Positions 8,152-16,991 of a DNA stretch of 64,000 nucleotides are shown here, piece after piece. How positions within the stretch are numbered: the stretch's first letter is position 1; each line of letters opens with the position of its first letter. A program made the translations under genes and the position numbers. The DNA comes from Gemmatimonadota bacterium (GTDB lineage Bacteria > Gemmatimonadota > Gemmatimonadetes > Longimicrobiales > Gaopeijiaceae). The stretch is taken from contig VGVR01000017.1 in NCBI GenBank assembly GCA_016873995.1, positions 1 through 64,000 on the forward strand, written 5' to 3'. The notes under the pieces were generated by a model. It was given only the letters and a program-made list of their open reading frames with translations. It did no database searches and was not told where the DNA came from.

Positions 8152-9342
8152 GTGAACCCTTCGCCCGGCTCGCGCTTCGGTGCCTACGACGTCACTGCGC
8201 TCCTCGGACGAGGGGGCATGGGCGAGGTCTATCGCGCGCGCGACCCGCGACTCAAGCGCGACATCGCCATCAAGGTGCTCCCCGCAGCGTGGGGGCTGGA
8301 CCCAGAACGGCGGAGGCGCTTCCAGCGAGAGGCCGAGCTCCTTGCCACGCTGAATCACCCCAACATCGGCGTCATCTACGGCATCGAGGAGAGCGACGGA
8401 GTCAGCGGCCTCCTCCTCGAGTTGGTGGAGGGGCCGACGCTCGCCGATCGGATCCACGGCGGTCCAATACCAGTGAGTCAAGCGCTGGCCATCGCGAGTC
8501 AGATCGCGGATGCACTGGATGCCGCGCATGAGCGGGGAATCGTCCATCGCGACCTGAAGCCCGACAACATCAAAGTGCGCGACGATGGCACCGTGAAGAT
8601 CCTGGACTTCGGGCTGGCGAAGTCGGACCTCGCGCGGCCCGGAGCTGCTGGCGGCGCCTCCGTCTCCCTCATGGCGCCCACAGGGACCGAGACGCAAGCG
8701 GGCGCCGTATTCGGGACGCCGCGCTACATGAGTCCCGAGCAGGTACATGGGCGCTCGGTCGACAAGCGGGCCGACATCTGGGCCTTCGGGTGCATCCTGT
8801 ACGAGATGCTCGTCGGCCAACCGGCGTTCGGGGGCTCCACGACGGCGGCTAACCTGGCGGCGATCCTCACGGCCGAGCCCGATTGGCGGAATCTGCCCTC
8901 TTCGGTCCCCGACGCGGTGTCCCGGTTGCTGCAGCGGTGTCTCGAGAAGGATCCGAAGCAGCGGGCGCGCGACATCGGCGACGTCCGGGCCCAGATCGAG
9001 GACGCCCTGGCCCCGCATGCGCGCCGCGGGCGTCCGGTGCTGGCGACTCAGCCGATGCACCGACGACGCCGGCTCGCCACTTGGGCCCTCGCTGCATCCG
9101 CGGTGATCGGCGTCACGACCTGGTTGTGGGTGGTGCGATCGTCTTCGCGGCCCACGGGCTCGACTTCGCAGTTGGCTGTCAGGCAGCTCACCAACTACGG
9201 AAACGCCGAGACGGACGGCGCCCTTTCGCCCGACGGCCGGACGTTCGTCTTCGTGTCGGATCACGCGGGCACGCCCGACATCTGGTTGCGGCAGGTCGCC
9301 GGGGGGGAGCCGGTCCGCCTCACCGACGATCCAGTACGTTAG
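8152..9342 (+). CDS. Serine/threonine protein kinase (PknB-like), N-terminal part up to an in-frame TAG
   Basis: From GTG 8152 (AGGAG ribosome binding site at 8143-8147) the protein begins with a complete Hanks-type kinase: Gly-rich loop GRGGMG (19-24), ATP-anchoring Lys41 in IAIKVL, HRDLKPDN with catalytic Asp134, DFG at 152-154 and the GTPRYMSPEQ segment. A transmembrane helix lies at about 309-328, and the external part starts as a TolB-like propeller (LSPDGRTFVF, TPDIWLRQVAGGEP). A TAG at 9340-9342 (codon 397) ends the frame inside the first blade, yet the propeller resumes in the same frame at once. It is therefore the 5' part of one gene of about 887 codons that phosphorylates unknown targets. 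Confidence 0.82.
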   Translation: MNPSPGSRFGAYDVTALLGRGGMGEVYRARDPRLKRDIAIKVLPAAWGLDPERRRRFQREAELLATLNHPNIGVIYGIEESDGVSGLLLELVEGPTLADRIHGGPIPVSQALAIASQIADALDAAHERGIVHRDLKPDNIKVRDDGTVKILDFGLAKSDLARPGAAGGASVSLMAPTGTETQAGAVFGTPRYMSPEQVHGRSVDKRADIWAFGCILYEMLVGQPAFGGSTTAANLAAILTAEPDWRNLPSSVPDAVSRLLQRCLEKDPKQRARDIGDVRAQIEDALAPHARRGRPVLATQPMHRRRRLATWALAASAVIGVTTWLWVVRSSSRPTGSTSQLAVRQLTNYGNAETDGALSPDGRTFVFVSDHAGTPDIWLRQVAGGEPVRLTDDPVR

Positions 9343-9348
9343 CAGGAG

Positions 9349-10815
9349 TTGAGCTTTACGCCGGATGGCGAGGCAGTCTATTTCACACGCACCGAGGATG
9401 CAGTCTCCAGCATTTGGCAGACGGGCGTGCTGGGCGGACAAGCGCGGAAGGTGATCGACCGTGCGCACGCAGCAGTACCCTCGCCGGACGGTCGACAACT
9501 GGCGTACTTCGTTCCGGACTCGGCCTTCGAAGCTCTCGTGGTGAGCGGCGTCGATGGCACCGAGAGACGCGAGTTGGCGGCGCGCGTCCCCTGGTTTCCA
9601 CCACCGCGTGCGGCGTGGTCGCAGGATGGCCGCTGGCTCTCCTACGTCCGCGCGGGTTTGTTCGCCCCACAGAATCTCTTCGTGGTGAACGTCACCACGG
9701 GTGAGGAGCGACAGGTGACGACGTATGAGGGGGCGCAGGTAGGCATCAGGCAGCACGCGTGGCTGCCGGGCGGTCGGTATCTGGTCGCAGACTTCATCCC
9801 ATACGCGAGAACTCAAGCAAGCAGCGATATCGCCCTGGTCGACATTCGCAGCGGGACCGTGGAGCGCCTCACGGCCTCCGTTTCGGCGCAGTTCGCGAGG
9901 CCGAGCCTCTCCCGGGACGGAGCCCGGCTGGTGGCAACGTCGACGAGAACGGTCCGCGAGGTATGGAAGGTCTCGCTGGCCAGCCCGGATCCTTCGGTCA
10001 ACGGAGCTGGACCCCTGCGGCTGTTGGACGAGAGGGTCGATGCGCAGTGGACCTTCGCCTCGCGCGACGGGCGGACGCTCCTGTATGCGGGAAGTGCCAG
10101 CGGTAGCCGCAACCTGTGGACGATGCCGCTCGACGGCAGCGGCGCAGCGCGACAGATCACTGCGGTCCCCGAGGACGCGATTGCCCACTCGTCGCTCTCT
10201 CCGGACGGAACCCGAGTGGCGTTCGTATCCTTCGAGGGCGGCACCTCGGACATCTGGGTGCAGAACGTCGATGGATCCGATCCGCGCCAGCTCACGAGCG
10301 ACGCGGCTGCAGACACATGGCCGGTTTGGGCGCCCGACGGCGAGCGCCTCGTCTACGGTTCGGCGCGAGGCGCCGCCCAAGAGACGCGCGTGATGTCTGC
10401 GGACGGATCGGGCAACGTGAAGCTCTTCGATGGCTTCTTCCGCGGTGACTGGATTCGAAACCCCGAGGGGAACGGTACGCTGATCGTGACCTCGCTTGGG
10501 ACGCGATCCGTCCTCCGCTTACTCGACCCGGAGCGACAGCGCGTCATCTGGGAGAAGGAGATTCCCGGGATGGGTTTCACGCTGCCGATGTTCAGCTCCG
10601 ATGGGCGACGCATCAGCGCGCTGTTTCAAGAACCGACAGGGCGTACGGGCATCGCGGTGTTGGATGCGGAGACGGGAGCAGAGCGGACGGTCGCGTGGCT
10701 GGCGTTTCCTGCTTCATTCCGCGCGATTTGGGTCGACGGCGACCAGGCGCTGATCGTCAACCGCGTGGAACCGATTTCGCACATCGTGCTGTTCGAGGGC
10801 TTCTGGCGGCCCTAG
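9349..10815 (+). CDS. TolB-like beta-propeller, C-terminal part of the interrupted kinase
   Basis: This stretch is in the same frame as the kinase upstream and separated from it by the TAG at 9340 and two codons. It encodes about 488 residues of PD40/WD40-like repeats, each with an SPDG or SxDG turn (SFTPDG, PSPDGR, LSPDGTRVAF, WAPDGERLVYGS), ending in IVLFEGFWRP. In intact relatives this is the extracytoplasmic sensor-like domain of the kinase. No plausible ribosome binding site exists at the TTG 9349, so independent translation is unlikely. Confidence 0.75.
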   Translation: MSFTPDGEAVYFTRTEDAVSSIWQTGVLGGQARKVIDRAHAAVPSPDGRQLAYFVPDSAFEALVVSGVDGTERRELAARVPWFPPPRAAWSQDGRWLSYVRAGLFAPQNLFVVNVTTGEERQVTTYEGAQVGIRQHAWLPGGRYLVADFIPYARTQASSDIALVDIRSGTVERLTASVSAQFARPSLSRDGARLVATSTRTVREVWKVSLASPDPSVNGAGPLRLLDERVDAQWTFASRDGRTLLYAGSASGSRNLWTMPLDGSGAARQITAVPEDAIAHSSLSPDGTRVAFVSFEGGTSDIWVQNVDGSDPRQLTSDAAADTWPVWAPDGERLVYGSARGAAQETRVMSADGSGNVKLFDGFFRGDWIRNPEGNGTLIVTSLGTRSVLRLLDPERQRVIWEKEIPGMGFTLPMFSSDGRRISALFQEPTGRTGIAVLDAETGAERTVAWLAFPASFRAIWVDGDQALIVNRVEPISHIVLFEGFWRP

Positions 10816-10831
10816 TGGCGCCGACCCCGCC

Positions 10832-11320
10832 TCAGGCGCTAGCGTCGCCGTCGAACTCCGTGCGCTGCTTGGATTGCTCCGGGCCCACGACGCCTACCCG
10901 GATTTCCGCTCGGGCGTAGCTCTCCGGGCGCACCGGCGCGCCTGCCATTCCACGCAGCATGGCGAGTTGGCCGACGTGCGTGAGCGCGTCGGCCACGGGG
11001 CCCTGGAAGATGGCCTCCTCCAGTGACACCCCTTCCGGGACCTCGGCCAGCGCCTTGTCCAGCGCGGTGAGCCCGCGGAAGAAGCGCTCCTTGGCCTCGC
11101 GCCAATCCTTGCAGGGTACGTGCTGCCAACGGCGTTCGCCGCGCGCCATGCGCTCGCCCCACTCGAGCAAGTCGCCGAGGTGCACGACGATCTGGAACGG
11201 AGTGCGCGTCGTCGGCGAGGCGCGCAGCTCGGGGAATCCCTCGGGGACGTCGCGCAGTACTTTCTCGGCCCGATAGGCGAGCGTGGCCACGGTGTGGCGC
11301 AGGAATGCTCGTGAGGTCAT
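10832..11320 (-). CDS. DinB-like superfamily protein
   Basis: Protein of 162 aa with the helical DinB/YfiT fold pattern: an N-terminal helix MTSRAFLRHTVATLAYRAEKVL, then TPFQIVVHLGDLLEWGERM with a metal-candidate His, and ALTHVGQLAMLRGMAG with a second His near the C-terminus. Members are putative metal-dependent thiol-linked transferases or hydrolases; the substrate is unknown. It follows the molybdenum hydroxylase operon 43 nt downstream on the same strand and could be its last gene. Its stop codon lies only 16 nt from the convergent kinase-propeller stop. Confidence 0.7.
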   Translation of the reverse strand: MTSRAFLRHTVATLAYRAEKVLRDVPEGFPELRASPTTRTPFQIVVHLGDLLEWGERMARGERRWQHVPCKDWREAKERFFRGLTALDKALAEVPEGVSLEEAIFQGPVADALTHVGQLAMLRGMAGAPVRPESYARAEIRVGVVGPEQSKQRTEFDGDASA

Positions 11321-11363
11321 GTGGTCCGATGGACGGCGGTCTTGGCGGGGCCGGGTAGGTCGA

Positions 11364-12371
11364 TCACGCCGGTTCCGAAGTCTGCGCGCCCCGCACGGCC
11401 CGACGCACGAGGTTCTCCACGAGCGAGACCTTGTAGGCGTTGAACGCGAGCGGCTCCGCGCCCGCGGCGGACGCCGCGCCCGCCGACTCGGCTACCTGCT
11501 CGGTGCGCGGACGGCCCACGACCAGGCGCTCGGCGGCAGCCATGCGCCGGGGTGTGCACTGCACGGCGCCGCAGACGATGCGCGCGTCCGCGACGGTGGC
11601 CCCGTCCATGCGGAACGCCGCCGCCACGTTCACGAGCGGGAAGTCCCAGACGTTCCGGTCGGCCACCTTCTCGAAGTAGAACGATGCGCCCGCCCAAGCT
11701 GCCGGGAGCCGTACGGCTACGAGCAGCTCCTCGGGCTCGAGCACCGTCATGCGCCGAATGTCGATGGAGGGCGGCATGAAGAAGTCCGCCGCGCGGATCA
11801 CGCGCTCGCCGGCGCGGCTCCGCACCACCATCTCGGCGTCGAGCGCCACCACGGCAGGCGCACAATCGGAGGGCGTCACCGCCACACACCGGCTCGCCTC
11901 GAAGATCGCGTGCTCGCGGTTCATCGCCTCCGGCGCCGCGGCGTAGCAGGTGTTCCCGCCCGCGCGATAGCACTTCACGCCGTAGCGGTAGTACCAACAG
12001 CGGGTATCCTGACAGAGATTGCCGCCGATGGAGCCGGCGTTGCGGATCTGGGGGCTCGCGACCTTGCGTGCCGCGTCGGCGAGCAGGCCGTAGCGTTCAC
12101 GGATGAGCTGGCTCGTCTCGATCTCGGTGAGCGTCGTCAGCGCGCCGATCTCCACGCCGCCCCCGCTCTCACGGATGCCTCGCAGTTCTGCGATCCGCTC
12201 GAGGTCGACGACCGCGCGCGTCTGCTTGCTGCGGTTCTTCAGCCAGTCGAGGCTGTCGTAGCCGCCCGCGAGCCTCCAGCTGGCCGCGCCGTGACGATCG
12301 AGCAGCTCGAGCGCCGTCTCCACGTCTGCGGGCTGGAACAGCTCGAAGCCCGCCATCATGTCCTTCATCAT
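11364..12371 (-). CDS. Xanthine dehydrogenase family FAD-binding subunit (YagS/PaoB-like)
   Basis: FAD-binding medium subunit (335 aa) of a three-subunit molybdenum hydroxylase. The N-terminus carries the FAD motif WRLAGGYDSLDWLKN, and NAGSIGGNLCQ is the second flavin-binding signature. Four cysteines at 120, 125, 134 and 142 match the extra [4Fe-4S] site known from 4-hydroxybenzoyl-CoA reductase and PaoB-type subunits, so this protein probably relays electrons through an additional cluster. It is third in the operon, 25 nt after the large subunit. Several Met codons near the start leave the exact start uncertain by five residues. Confidence 0.9.
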   Translation of the reverse strand: MMKDMMAGFELFQPADVETALELLDRHGAASWRLAGGYDSLDWLKNRSKQTRAVVDLERIAELRGIRESGGGVEIGALTTLTEIETSQLIRERYGLLADAARKVASPQIRNAGSIGGNLCQDTRCWYYRYGVKCYRAGGNTCYAAAPEAMNREHAIFEASRCVAVTPSDCAPAVVALDAEMVVRSRAGERVIRAADFFMPPSIDIRRMTVLEPEELLVAVRLPAAWAGASFYFEKVADRNVWDFPLVNVAAAFRMDGATVADARIVCGAVQCTPRRMAAAERLVVGRPRTEQVAESAGAASAAGAEPLAFNAYKVSLVENLVRRAVRGAQTSEPA

Positions 12372-12396
12372 AGGCTCTGCCTCACGAGACGGGTGC

Positions 12397-14796
12397 TCAC
12401 TGGGTGTTCACCTGAAGCTGGCGATGCGCCTGCGGCCGCCCGTTGGCGGCGTTGACGATCATATCCGCCACGATGGGCGTGCGGTTGAAGTAGTGGCCGC
12501 CGAGCGCATCGGAGAGCGCGCACAGCAGCGCAGCCGCAGCGCATCCCATGAGGGGCTCGCCGATCCCCTTCACGCCGACGGGGTTGTTCGGCTCGGCCTG
12601 ATCGACGGCCGCCCAGTCCATCTCCGAGGGCACATCGAGGTACGAGGGCGGCTTCGCCTGATGCAGGCCCACCGCGCCGGGGAGCCCCCAGCGGGGGTCG
12701 TACACGTGCCTCTCGGCCGCGGCCATGCCGAAGCCCATCACCGCCCCGCCGCGGACTTGGGTGGCGAGGCTCGTCGGGTGCATCACCAGGCCGCAGTCCG
12801 CCACGCCGAGATAGTCGAGGATCTCGTAGAGCCCCGTCTCGACGTCGAGTTCGATCTCGATGAACCCGGCGGCCAGCGCGGGGACCATGCCGTCCTGGGG
12901 GAGGTTGTCGCGAGCGACACCGATGAGCCCGGTACCGGCGATGCTCTCGACCGCGCGCCGGGTCATCGGGTTGATGTCCTGCGGGGTCTCCATACCGCTG
13001 TAGCGCCCGCCGAGCTGTATCGCGGTGCGGGCAGCCTGCGCGTACGTGAGGCGCCGCGACGGGTTCGCGCGACTGAAGACGGCCTCGTCGCGGACGTCGT
13101 AGTCGTTCGCGTTGCCGCCGAGCTCGCGCGCGGCGATGGCCTTGAGCTTCTGCAGCGCATCCATGGCCGCGGCGTAGTTCGTGCGCGACATGGTATACGA
13201 GGTGTTGCTGCCGAACTGCCCATTGTTCCACGGCAGGCCGCGGCTCGAGTCGCCGCGATGGATCTCGCAGTTCGCCCAGTCGTAGCGGAGCACTTCGGCG
13301 GCGACGCGCGATGTCGACGCGTACGAGTACGTGCCCAGGTTGCCGACGCCGGTATGGATGTGGAGCTTGCCGTCGGGAGCGATGCGCACGAGCCCGTCGA
13401 ACCCGCTCGAGCCCGCCGAGTGGAAAGCCTGGCCCACGCCGACGGCGCGGACCTTCGAACCGCTCCGCTGGCCGCTGCGGGCGCGACGCTCCTGCCAGCC
13501 GAAGCGCTCGGCGCCCATCTCCAGCGCCTCGCGGAGATACGCGCTGGTGATGTGGCTCTGGTTGCCGCCGTAGAGGGACTCGTGCGTCGGCGCGTTGATG
13601 CGCCGGATCGCGACTGGATCGAGCCCGAGCTGGCGGGCGGCCTTGTCGATGAGCGGCTCGACAGCGCAGTGGATCTGGTTCTGCCCCGGCCCCCGCTGGG
13701 CGCCGCGTGGCGGCGTGTTCGTGAGCACCGAGATGCCGCGGTAGCGCATCGCCTGCGGCGTGTAGACGAGCGACACCGCGCTCGCCGCCGCGCCGAGATC
13801 ACCGAACCCGCTGTTGGGTCCGTTCTCCTGGATGATCGAGAGGTCGCATGCGGCGATCCGCCCGTCGGGACGGAACCCGAGCCGGATGCGACCCTGGAAC
13901 CCCGGACGGGCCGAGCCGAGCACGTACTCTTCGGCGCGGCTCACGCGCATGAGTACCGGACGGCCGACTTTCCGCGACATGTGCGCGGGGATCGCCATGA
14001 GCGGATAGGCCCCACCCTTGGAGCCGAAGCCCCCTCCGCAGTACTCGGCGATGAAGACCAGGTCCTCCGGCGCGATCCCGATGAGCCGAGCCGCCCCGGG
14101 CAGCGCGTTGCTCTGGCTCTGACAGGAAGCGTGTAGGTAGCACTTGCCGCCCTCCCAGTAGGCCATCGCCGTGCGCGGCTCCATCGAGTGGTGCGACGTG
14201 GAGGCGGTCACGAAGCTCTCGTCGAGCACCAGCGTGGAAGCCGCGAACCCCGCGTCGAGGTCACCGTACGACCACTCCTCGCCGGGGCGGCCCATGGGGA
14301 GCTGACCCTCGCCGGCCGCCGCGAAATCCTCCTCCGTCCACTTCACCTCCTGGAGGCCTTCCTGGGGAATGAGCGCGTTGCCGCCGGCGCGGGCGTTCGG
14401 CCCCCCGGGGCGGAGGCTCTCCAGGGGATCGACACAGAACTCGAGCGGCTCGATGTCGAGCCGGACGGCCGCGATGGCGTTGTGGGCGGTGGTCTCGTCG
14501 ACCGCCGCGATGGCGAGAATCGGCTCGCCCACGAAGTGCGGCTCGTACGTGAGAATGTTGTTGGCTACGCCCTCCTGCTCGGGTACGTCCTCCGGCAGCA
14601 GGATGCCGACGACTCCAGGCATCGCCAGCGCGGCCCTCGCGTCTACATTGCGGACGCGCGCGTGCGGCATCGGGCTCGTGAGCAGGCGGCAGAAGACCAT
14701 GCCGTCGCGGCGGAAATCTTCCGCGTACTTGGCCCGGCCGGTGACCTTGCCGACGATGTCGGGCGGCGTGAAGTCCTTCCCCAGTAGCTCAGCCAT
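12397..14796 (-). CDS. Xanthine dehydrogenase family molybdopterin-binding subunit (YagR/PaoC-like)
   Basis: Large catalytic subunit (799 aa) that binds the molybdopterin cofactor and hydroxylates an aldehyde or N-heterocycle; the substrate is not readable from sequence. It begins with GKDFTPPDIVGKVTGRAKYAEDF, has the Mo-cofactor loop GGGFGSKGGAYPLM, the PPRGAQRGPGQNQ motif and a C-terminal GIGEPLMG in which Glu747 is the expected catalytic base. It is separated from the iron-sulfur gene by a single base and from the FAD gene by 25 nt, so all three are cotranscribed. The length is normal for the YagR group. Confidence 0.92.
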   Translation of the reverse strand: MAELLGKDFTPPDIVGKVTGRAKYAEDFRRDGMVFCRLLTSPMPHARVRNVDARAALAMPGVVGILLPEDVPEQEGVANNILTYEPHFVGEPILAIAAVDETTAHNAIAAVRLDIEPLEFCVDPLESLRPGGPNARAGGNALIPQEGLQEVKWTEEDFAAAGEGQLPMGRPGEEWSYGDLDAGFAASTLVLDESFVTASTSHHSMEPRTAMAYWEGGKCYLHASCQSQSNALPGAARLIGIAPEDLVFIAEYCGGGFGSKGGAYPLMAIPAHMSRKVGRPVLMRVSRAEEYVLGSARPGFQGRIRLGFRPDGRIAACDLSIIQENGPNSGFGDLGAAASAVSLVYTPQAMRYRGISVLTNTPPRGAQRGPGQNQIHCAVEPLIDKAARQLGLDPVAIRRINAPTHESLYGGNQSHITSAYLREALEMGAERFGWQERRARSGQRSGSKVRAVGVGQAFHSAGSSGFDGLVRIAPDGKLHIHTGVGNLGTYSYASTSRVAAEVLRYDWANCEIHRGDSSRGLPWNNGQFGSNTSYTMSRTNYAAAMDALQKLKAIAARELGGNANDYDVRDEAVFSRANPSRRLTYAQAARTAIQLGGRYSGMETPQDINPMTRRAVESIAGTGLIGVARDNLPQDGMVPALAAGFIEIELDVETGLYEILDYLGVADCGLVMHPTSLATQVRGGAVMGFGMAAAERHVYDPRWGLPGAVGLHQAKPPSYLDVPSEMDWAAVDQAEPNNPVGVKGIGEPLMGCAAAALLCALSDALGGHYFNRTPIVADMIVNAANGRPQAHRQLQVNTQ

Positions 14797-14797
14797 G

Positions 14798-15517
14798 TCA
14801 GGCCTCCCTCGCGCCGAGCGACTGCGCGGCGCGCATCACTCCGTTCAGGTAGTTGTGGTAGGCCCCGCACCGGCACAGGTTGCCGGCAAGCGCCTCGCGG
14901 GCTTCCTCGCGCGTAGGGTTCGGGTTGCGGCGTAGGAGCGCCACCGCCGACATGACCTGGCCCGGCGTGCAGAACCCGCACTGGGGTGAGAGCTCGTCGA
15001 CGAACGCCTGCTGCACCGGGTGTAGCTCGCCGTTCGGCCCTTCCAACCCTTCGATGGTGGTGATCTCGCGGTCGCGCACCCGATGCGTGAGCGTCGAGCA
15101 GGAGTAGTGCGTCACGCCGTCGATGAGCACCGTGCAGGCTCCGCACTCCGCGCGGTCGCACCCGAGCTTCGTGCCCGTGAGGCCGAGCTTGTAGCGGAGT
15201 GTCATGGCCAGCGTTTCCGCGGGAAGCACGTCGACGCGGCGCAGCTGACCGTTCACGCTCAGCGACAGCAGTCGCTCGACGCCGCCGACGGTCTGGGCCG
15301 GCAGCGCACCCGAGCACCCGGAGCCGAAGTACGAGAGCCCGGACACCGTGACGCCCGACGCGATGATCCCTTTGATGAAGTCGCGGCGGGACCAGCTCGG
15401 TGACGGCTGCGCGGCTGGAATCGCCGACACCATGGGCAAGGCCCAGGGGGCGTCCTCGGATATCGTCGAGCTCGCGCGGGTGTCGCCGCCGACCTCGGTA
15501 GGGGGCCATTCGCTCAC
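14798..15517 (-). CDS. Molybdenum hydroxylase 2Fe-2S subunit with Tat signal (YagT/PaoA-like)
   Basis: Small subunit of 239 aa carrying two [2Fe-2S] clusters. From GTG 15517, which has an AGGAG ribosome binding site eight bases upstream, the protein has a twin-arginine motif SRRDFIKG (Arg44-Arg45) and hydrophobic segment, indicating export of the folded complex. Cys120, 125, 128 and 140 form the plant-ferredoxin-type cluster; Cys180, 183, 215 and 217 form the second. The open frame runs further upstream to 15775, but that part lacks coding character. It is first in the operon and carries the Tat signal for the other two subunits, as in PaoABC. Confidence 0.9.
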   Translation of the reverse strand: MSEWPPTEVGGDTRASSTISEDAPWALPMVSAIPAAQPSPSWSRRDFIKGIIASGVTVSGLSYFGSGCSGALPAQTVGGVERLLSLSVNGQLRRVDVLPAETLAMTLRYKLGLTGTKLGCDRAECGACTVLIDGVTHYSCSTLTHRVRDREITTIEGLEGPNGELHPVQQAFVDELSPQCGFCTPGQVMSAVALLRRNPNPTREEAREALAGNLCRCGAYHNYLNGVMRAAQSLGAREA

Positions 15518-15683
15518 GAGGTCACTCCTGTGTGAGGGACGCCGGGTAGGGTAGGGCGGGGGAGGTTGGTCGGCAACGGCGCGGCGCGGTCGTCTACGTC
15601 GAACGACGTAGAGATTGCCCCATCGGACCTGCGATATCCTGCGGATGTGTTGGTCCGAGATCCCTCCGGAAGAGGATGGCCCT

Positions 15684-16385
15684 GTGGCCCTACGAGTCTT
15701 GATCCCGCTCCTGGTGCTATGCGCGAACCCCCTCGATGCACAGGAGGCACCACGTCCCGCGCGCAGGCTCACCATTGCGGTCAGCGCTGGTGCCCCAAGG
15801 GGCGGCGCGCCCTCGTCCGTGATGGATCAGATGAGGGAATTGGGCTTCGACGAGACAAAGCCCTACGGCTGTTTCTTCATCTTCTGTGGTGGGCCGACCG
15901 ACCACCTCCAGCGTTACGGGGGATTGGTCACCACTCTGGTCGTGCGGTAACGGGTCACGGACCGCTGGGCGATCTCTGCCGGTCTGGCCGACGTCGATCT
16001 GGGCAGCGCCACAGGCTGGAAGGCGGATTCGACCGCCTTCTTCGGCGGCACCTCCCTGGACAGCGGCCTGTGGTCCGACTCGCCGGTCTGGGTGCTGGCA
16101 CACCTCGCCCCGTGGCACAGGATCCACTTCGGCCTCGGTCCAAGCCTCCACCGGCTTCGTCGAGACGAAGACGTTGGGTTGCCGCAGTTCACCTCCAGCC
16201 GGCTCGGGCTCACGGCCGAAGCGACGCTCGAGGTCCCTCGCGCCAGCCGCGTCTTCTGGATGACGTCGCTCCGGGGCCACTGGATTCCCGGCTCGTCCGT
16301 CGCTTCCCCCTCGGTGGGAACGGTTCCACTGCGGACCAAGTTCAGCTACCTGACCGTGCAGACAGGCATCGGCATCAGGCTCTAA
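15684..16385 (+). pseudogene. Secreted outer-membrane beta-barrel-like protein interrupted by TAA
   Basis: From GTG 15684 (AGAGGA ribosome binding site) a signal peptide VALRVLIPLLVLCANPLDAQ leads into a small barrel-like protein. A TAA at 15948-15950 (codon 89) stops the frame after TTLVVR, but the same frame continues with RVTDRWAISAG and alternating beta strands to FSYLTVQTGIGIRL and a TAA at 16383. The final hydrophobic strand is typical of outer-membrane barrels. Related small barrels often read Y before RVTDRW, so TAC to TAA is the simplest lesion. Total length would be 233 codons. The family is not recognised. Confidence 0.6.
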
Positions 16386-16500
16386 CAGGTCGCTGAAAAA
16401 GTCAGCCGCGCCCGTAGCGTATAACCTGCCGTGGAGTTAGATTGAGAGGTACGGCATGAGGGAGGTGGGCGAGATTGCCCGCTCGGTTCACCGTGGTGAC
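16386..16500. mobile_element. Possible insertion-sequence end remnant
   Basis: Right after the barrel gene stop comes CAGGTCGCTGAAAAAGTCAG, which resembles the terminal inverted repeats of several IS families, then a short spacer and an ATG at 16456 that opens a frame reading MREVGEIARSVHRGD before it loses any family character. No matching second end and no transposase body are seen. It lies between two interrupted genes. The call rests on resemblance only. Confidence 0.3.
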
Positions 16501-16550
16501 GTTCCGCGGCGCCGATGGGGCGCCGAGCCGACGGGGGGCACGCGGGGCAC

Positions 16551-16988
16551 ATGGACTACGAGGCCTGGTTCGCCTCCGAGATCGGACGGCTGAAGGCAGA
16601 GGGCAACTACCGGAGCTTCGCCGAGCTGGATCGCCGCGTGGGCGACTTCCCCCGAGCCGCCCATCACACGGCGCGTGGGCGCTCGGACGTCACCATTTGG
16701 TGCTCGAACGACTACCTGGGCATGGGCCAGCACGCGGTGGTGCGCGCGGCCATGAAGGCGGCCGTCGACGGCACCGGTGCGGGTGCCGGCGGTACTCGCA
16801 GCATCTCGGGTACGAGCCCGCAGCAGGTCGAGCTCGAGCGGGAGCTGGCCGCGCTGCACGGGAAGGCGGCTGCACTGCTCTTCACCTCGGGCTTCGTCGC
16901 CAACGAGGCCGTGCTGTCGACGCTAGGCAGGATGCTCCCCGGGTGCGTCTTCGTCTCTGACGAGCTCAATCACGCGTCGATGATCTAG
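16551..16988 (+). CDS. hemA: 5-aminolevulinate synthase, N-terminal part up to an in-frame TAG
   Basis: ALAS condenses glycine and succinyl-CoA to 5-aminolevulinate, the first step of tetrapyrrole synthesis by the C4 route. From ATG 16551 the protein opens with MDYEAWFASEIGRLKAEG and contains WCSNDYLGMGQH (50-61), GAGAGGTRSISGT and the LNHASMI segment of the alpha-oxoamine synthase fold. Codon 146 is TAG, exactly where ALAS proteins have the conserved Glu of SMIEGIR; GAG to TAG is a single change. The rest of the enzyme follows in the same frame. Start and length match ALAS (about 400 codons in total). Confidence 0.83.
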   Translation: MDYEAWFASEIGRLKAEGNYRSFAELDRRVGDFPRAAHHTARGRSDVTIWCSNDYLGMGQHAVVRAAMKAAVDGTGAGAGGTRSISGTSPQQVELERELAALHGKAAALLFTSGFVANEAVLSTLGRMLPGCVFVSDELNHASMI

Positions 16989-16991
16989 GGG

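Noticed and set aside
8125-10380. 751-codon open frame antisense to the kinase-propeller gene
   Set aside because: No recognisable protein features; explained by GC-rich third positions of the sense gene.
15518-15775. Upstream extension of the 2Fe-2S subunit
   Set aside because: No coding character, and GTG 15517 has a strong, well-spaced ribosome binding site directly before the Tat leader.
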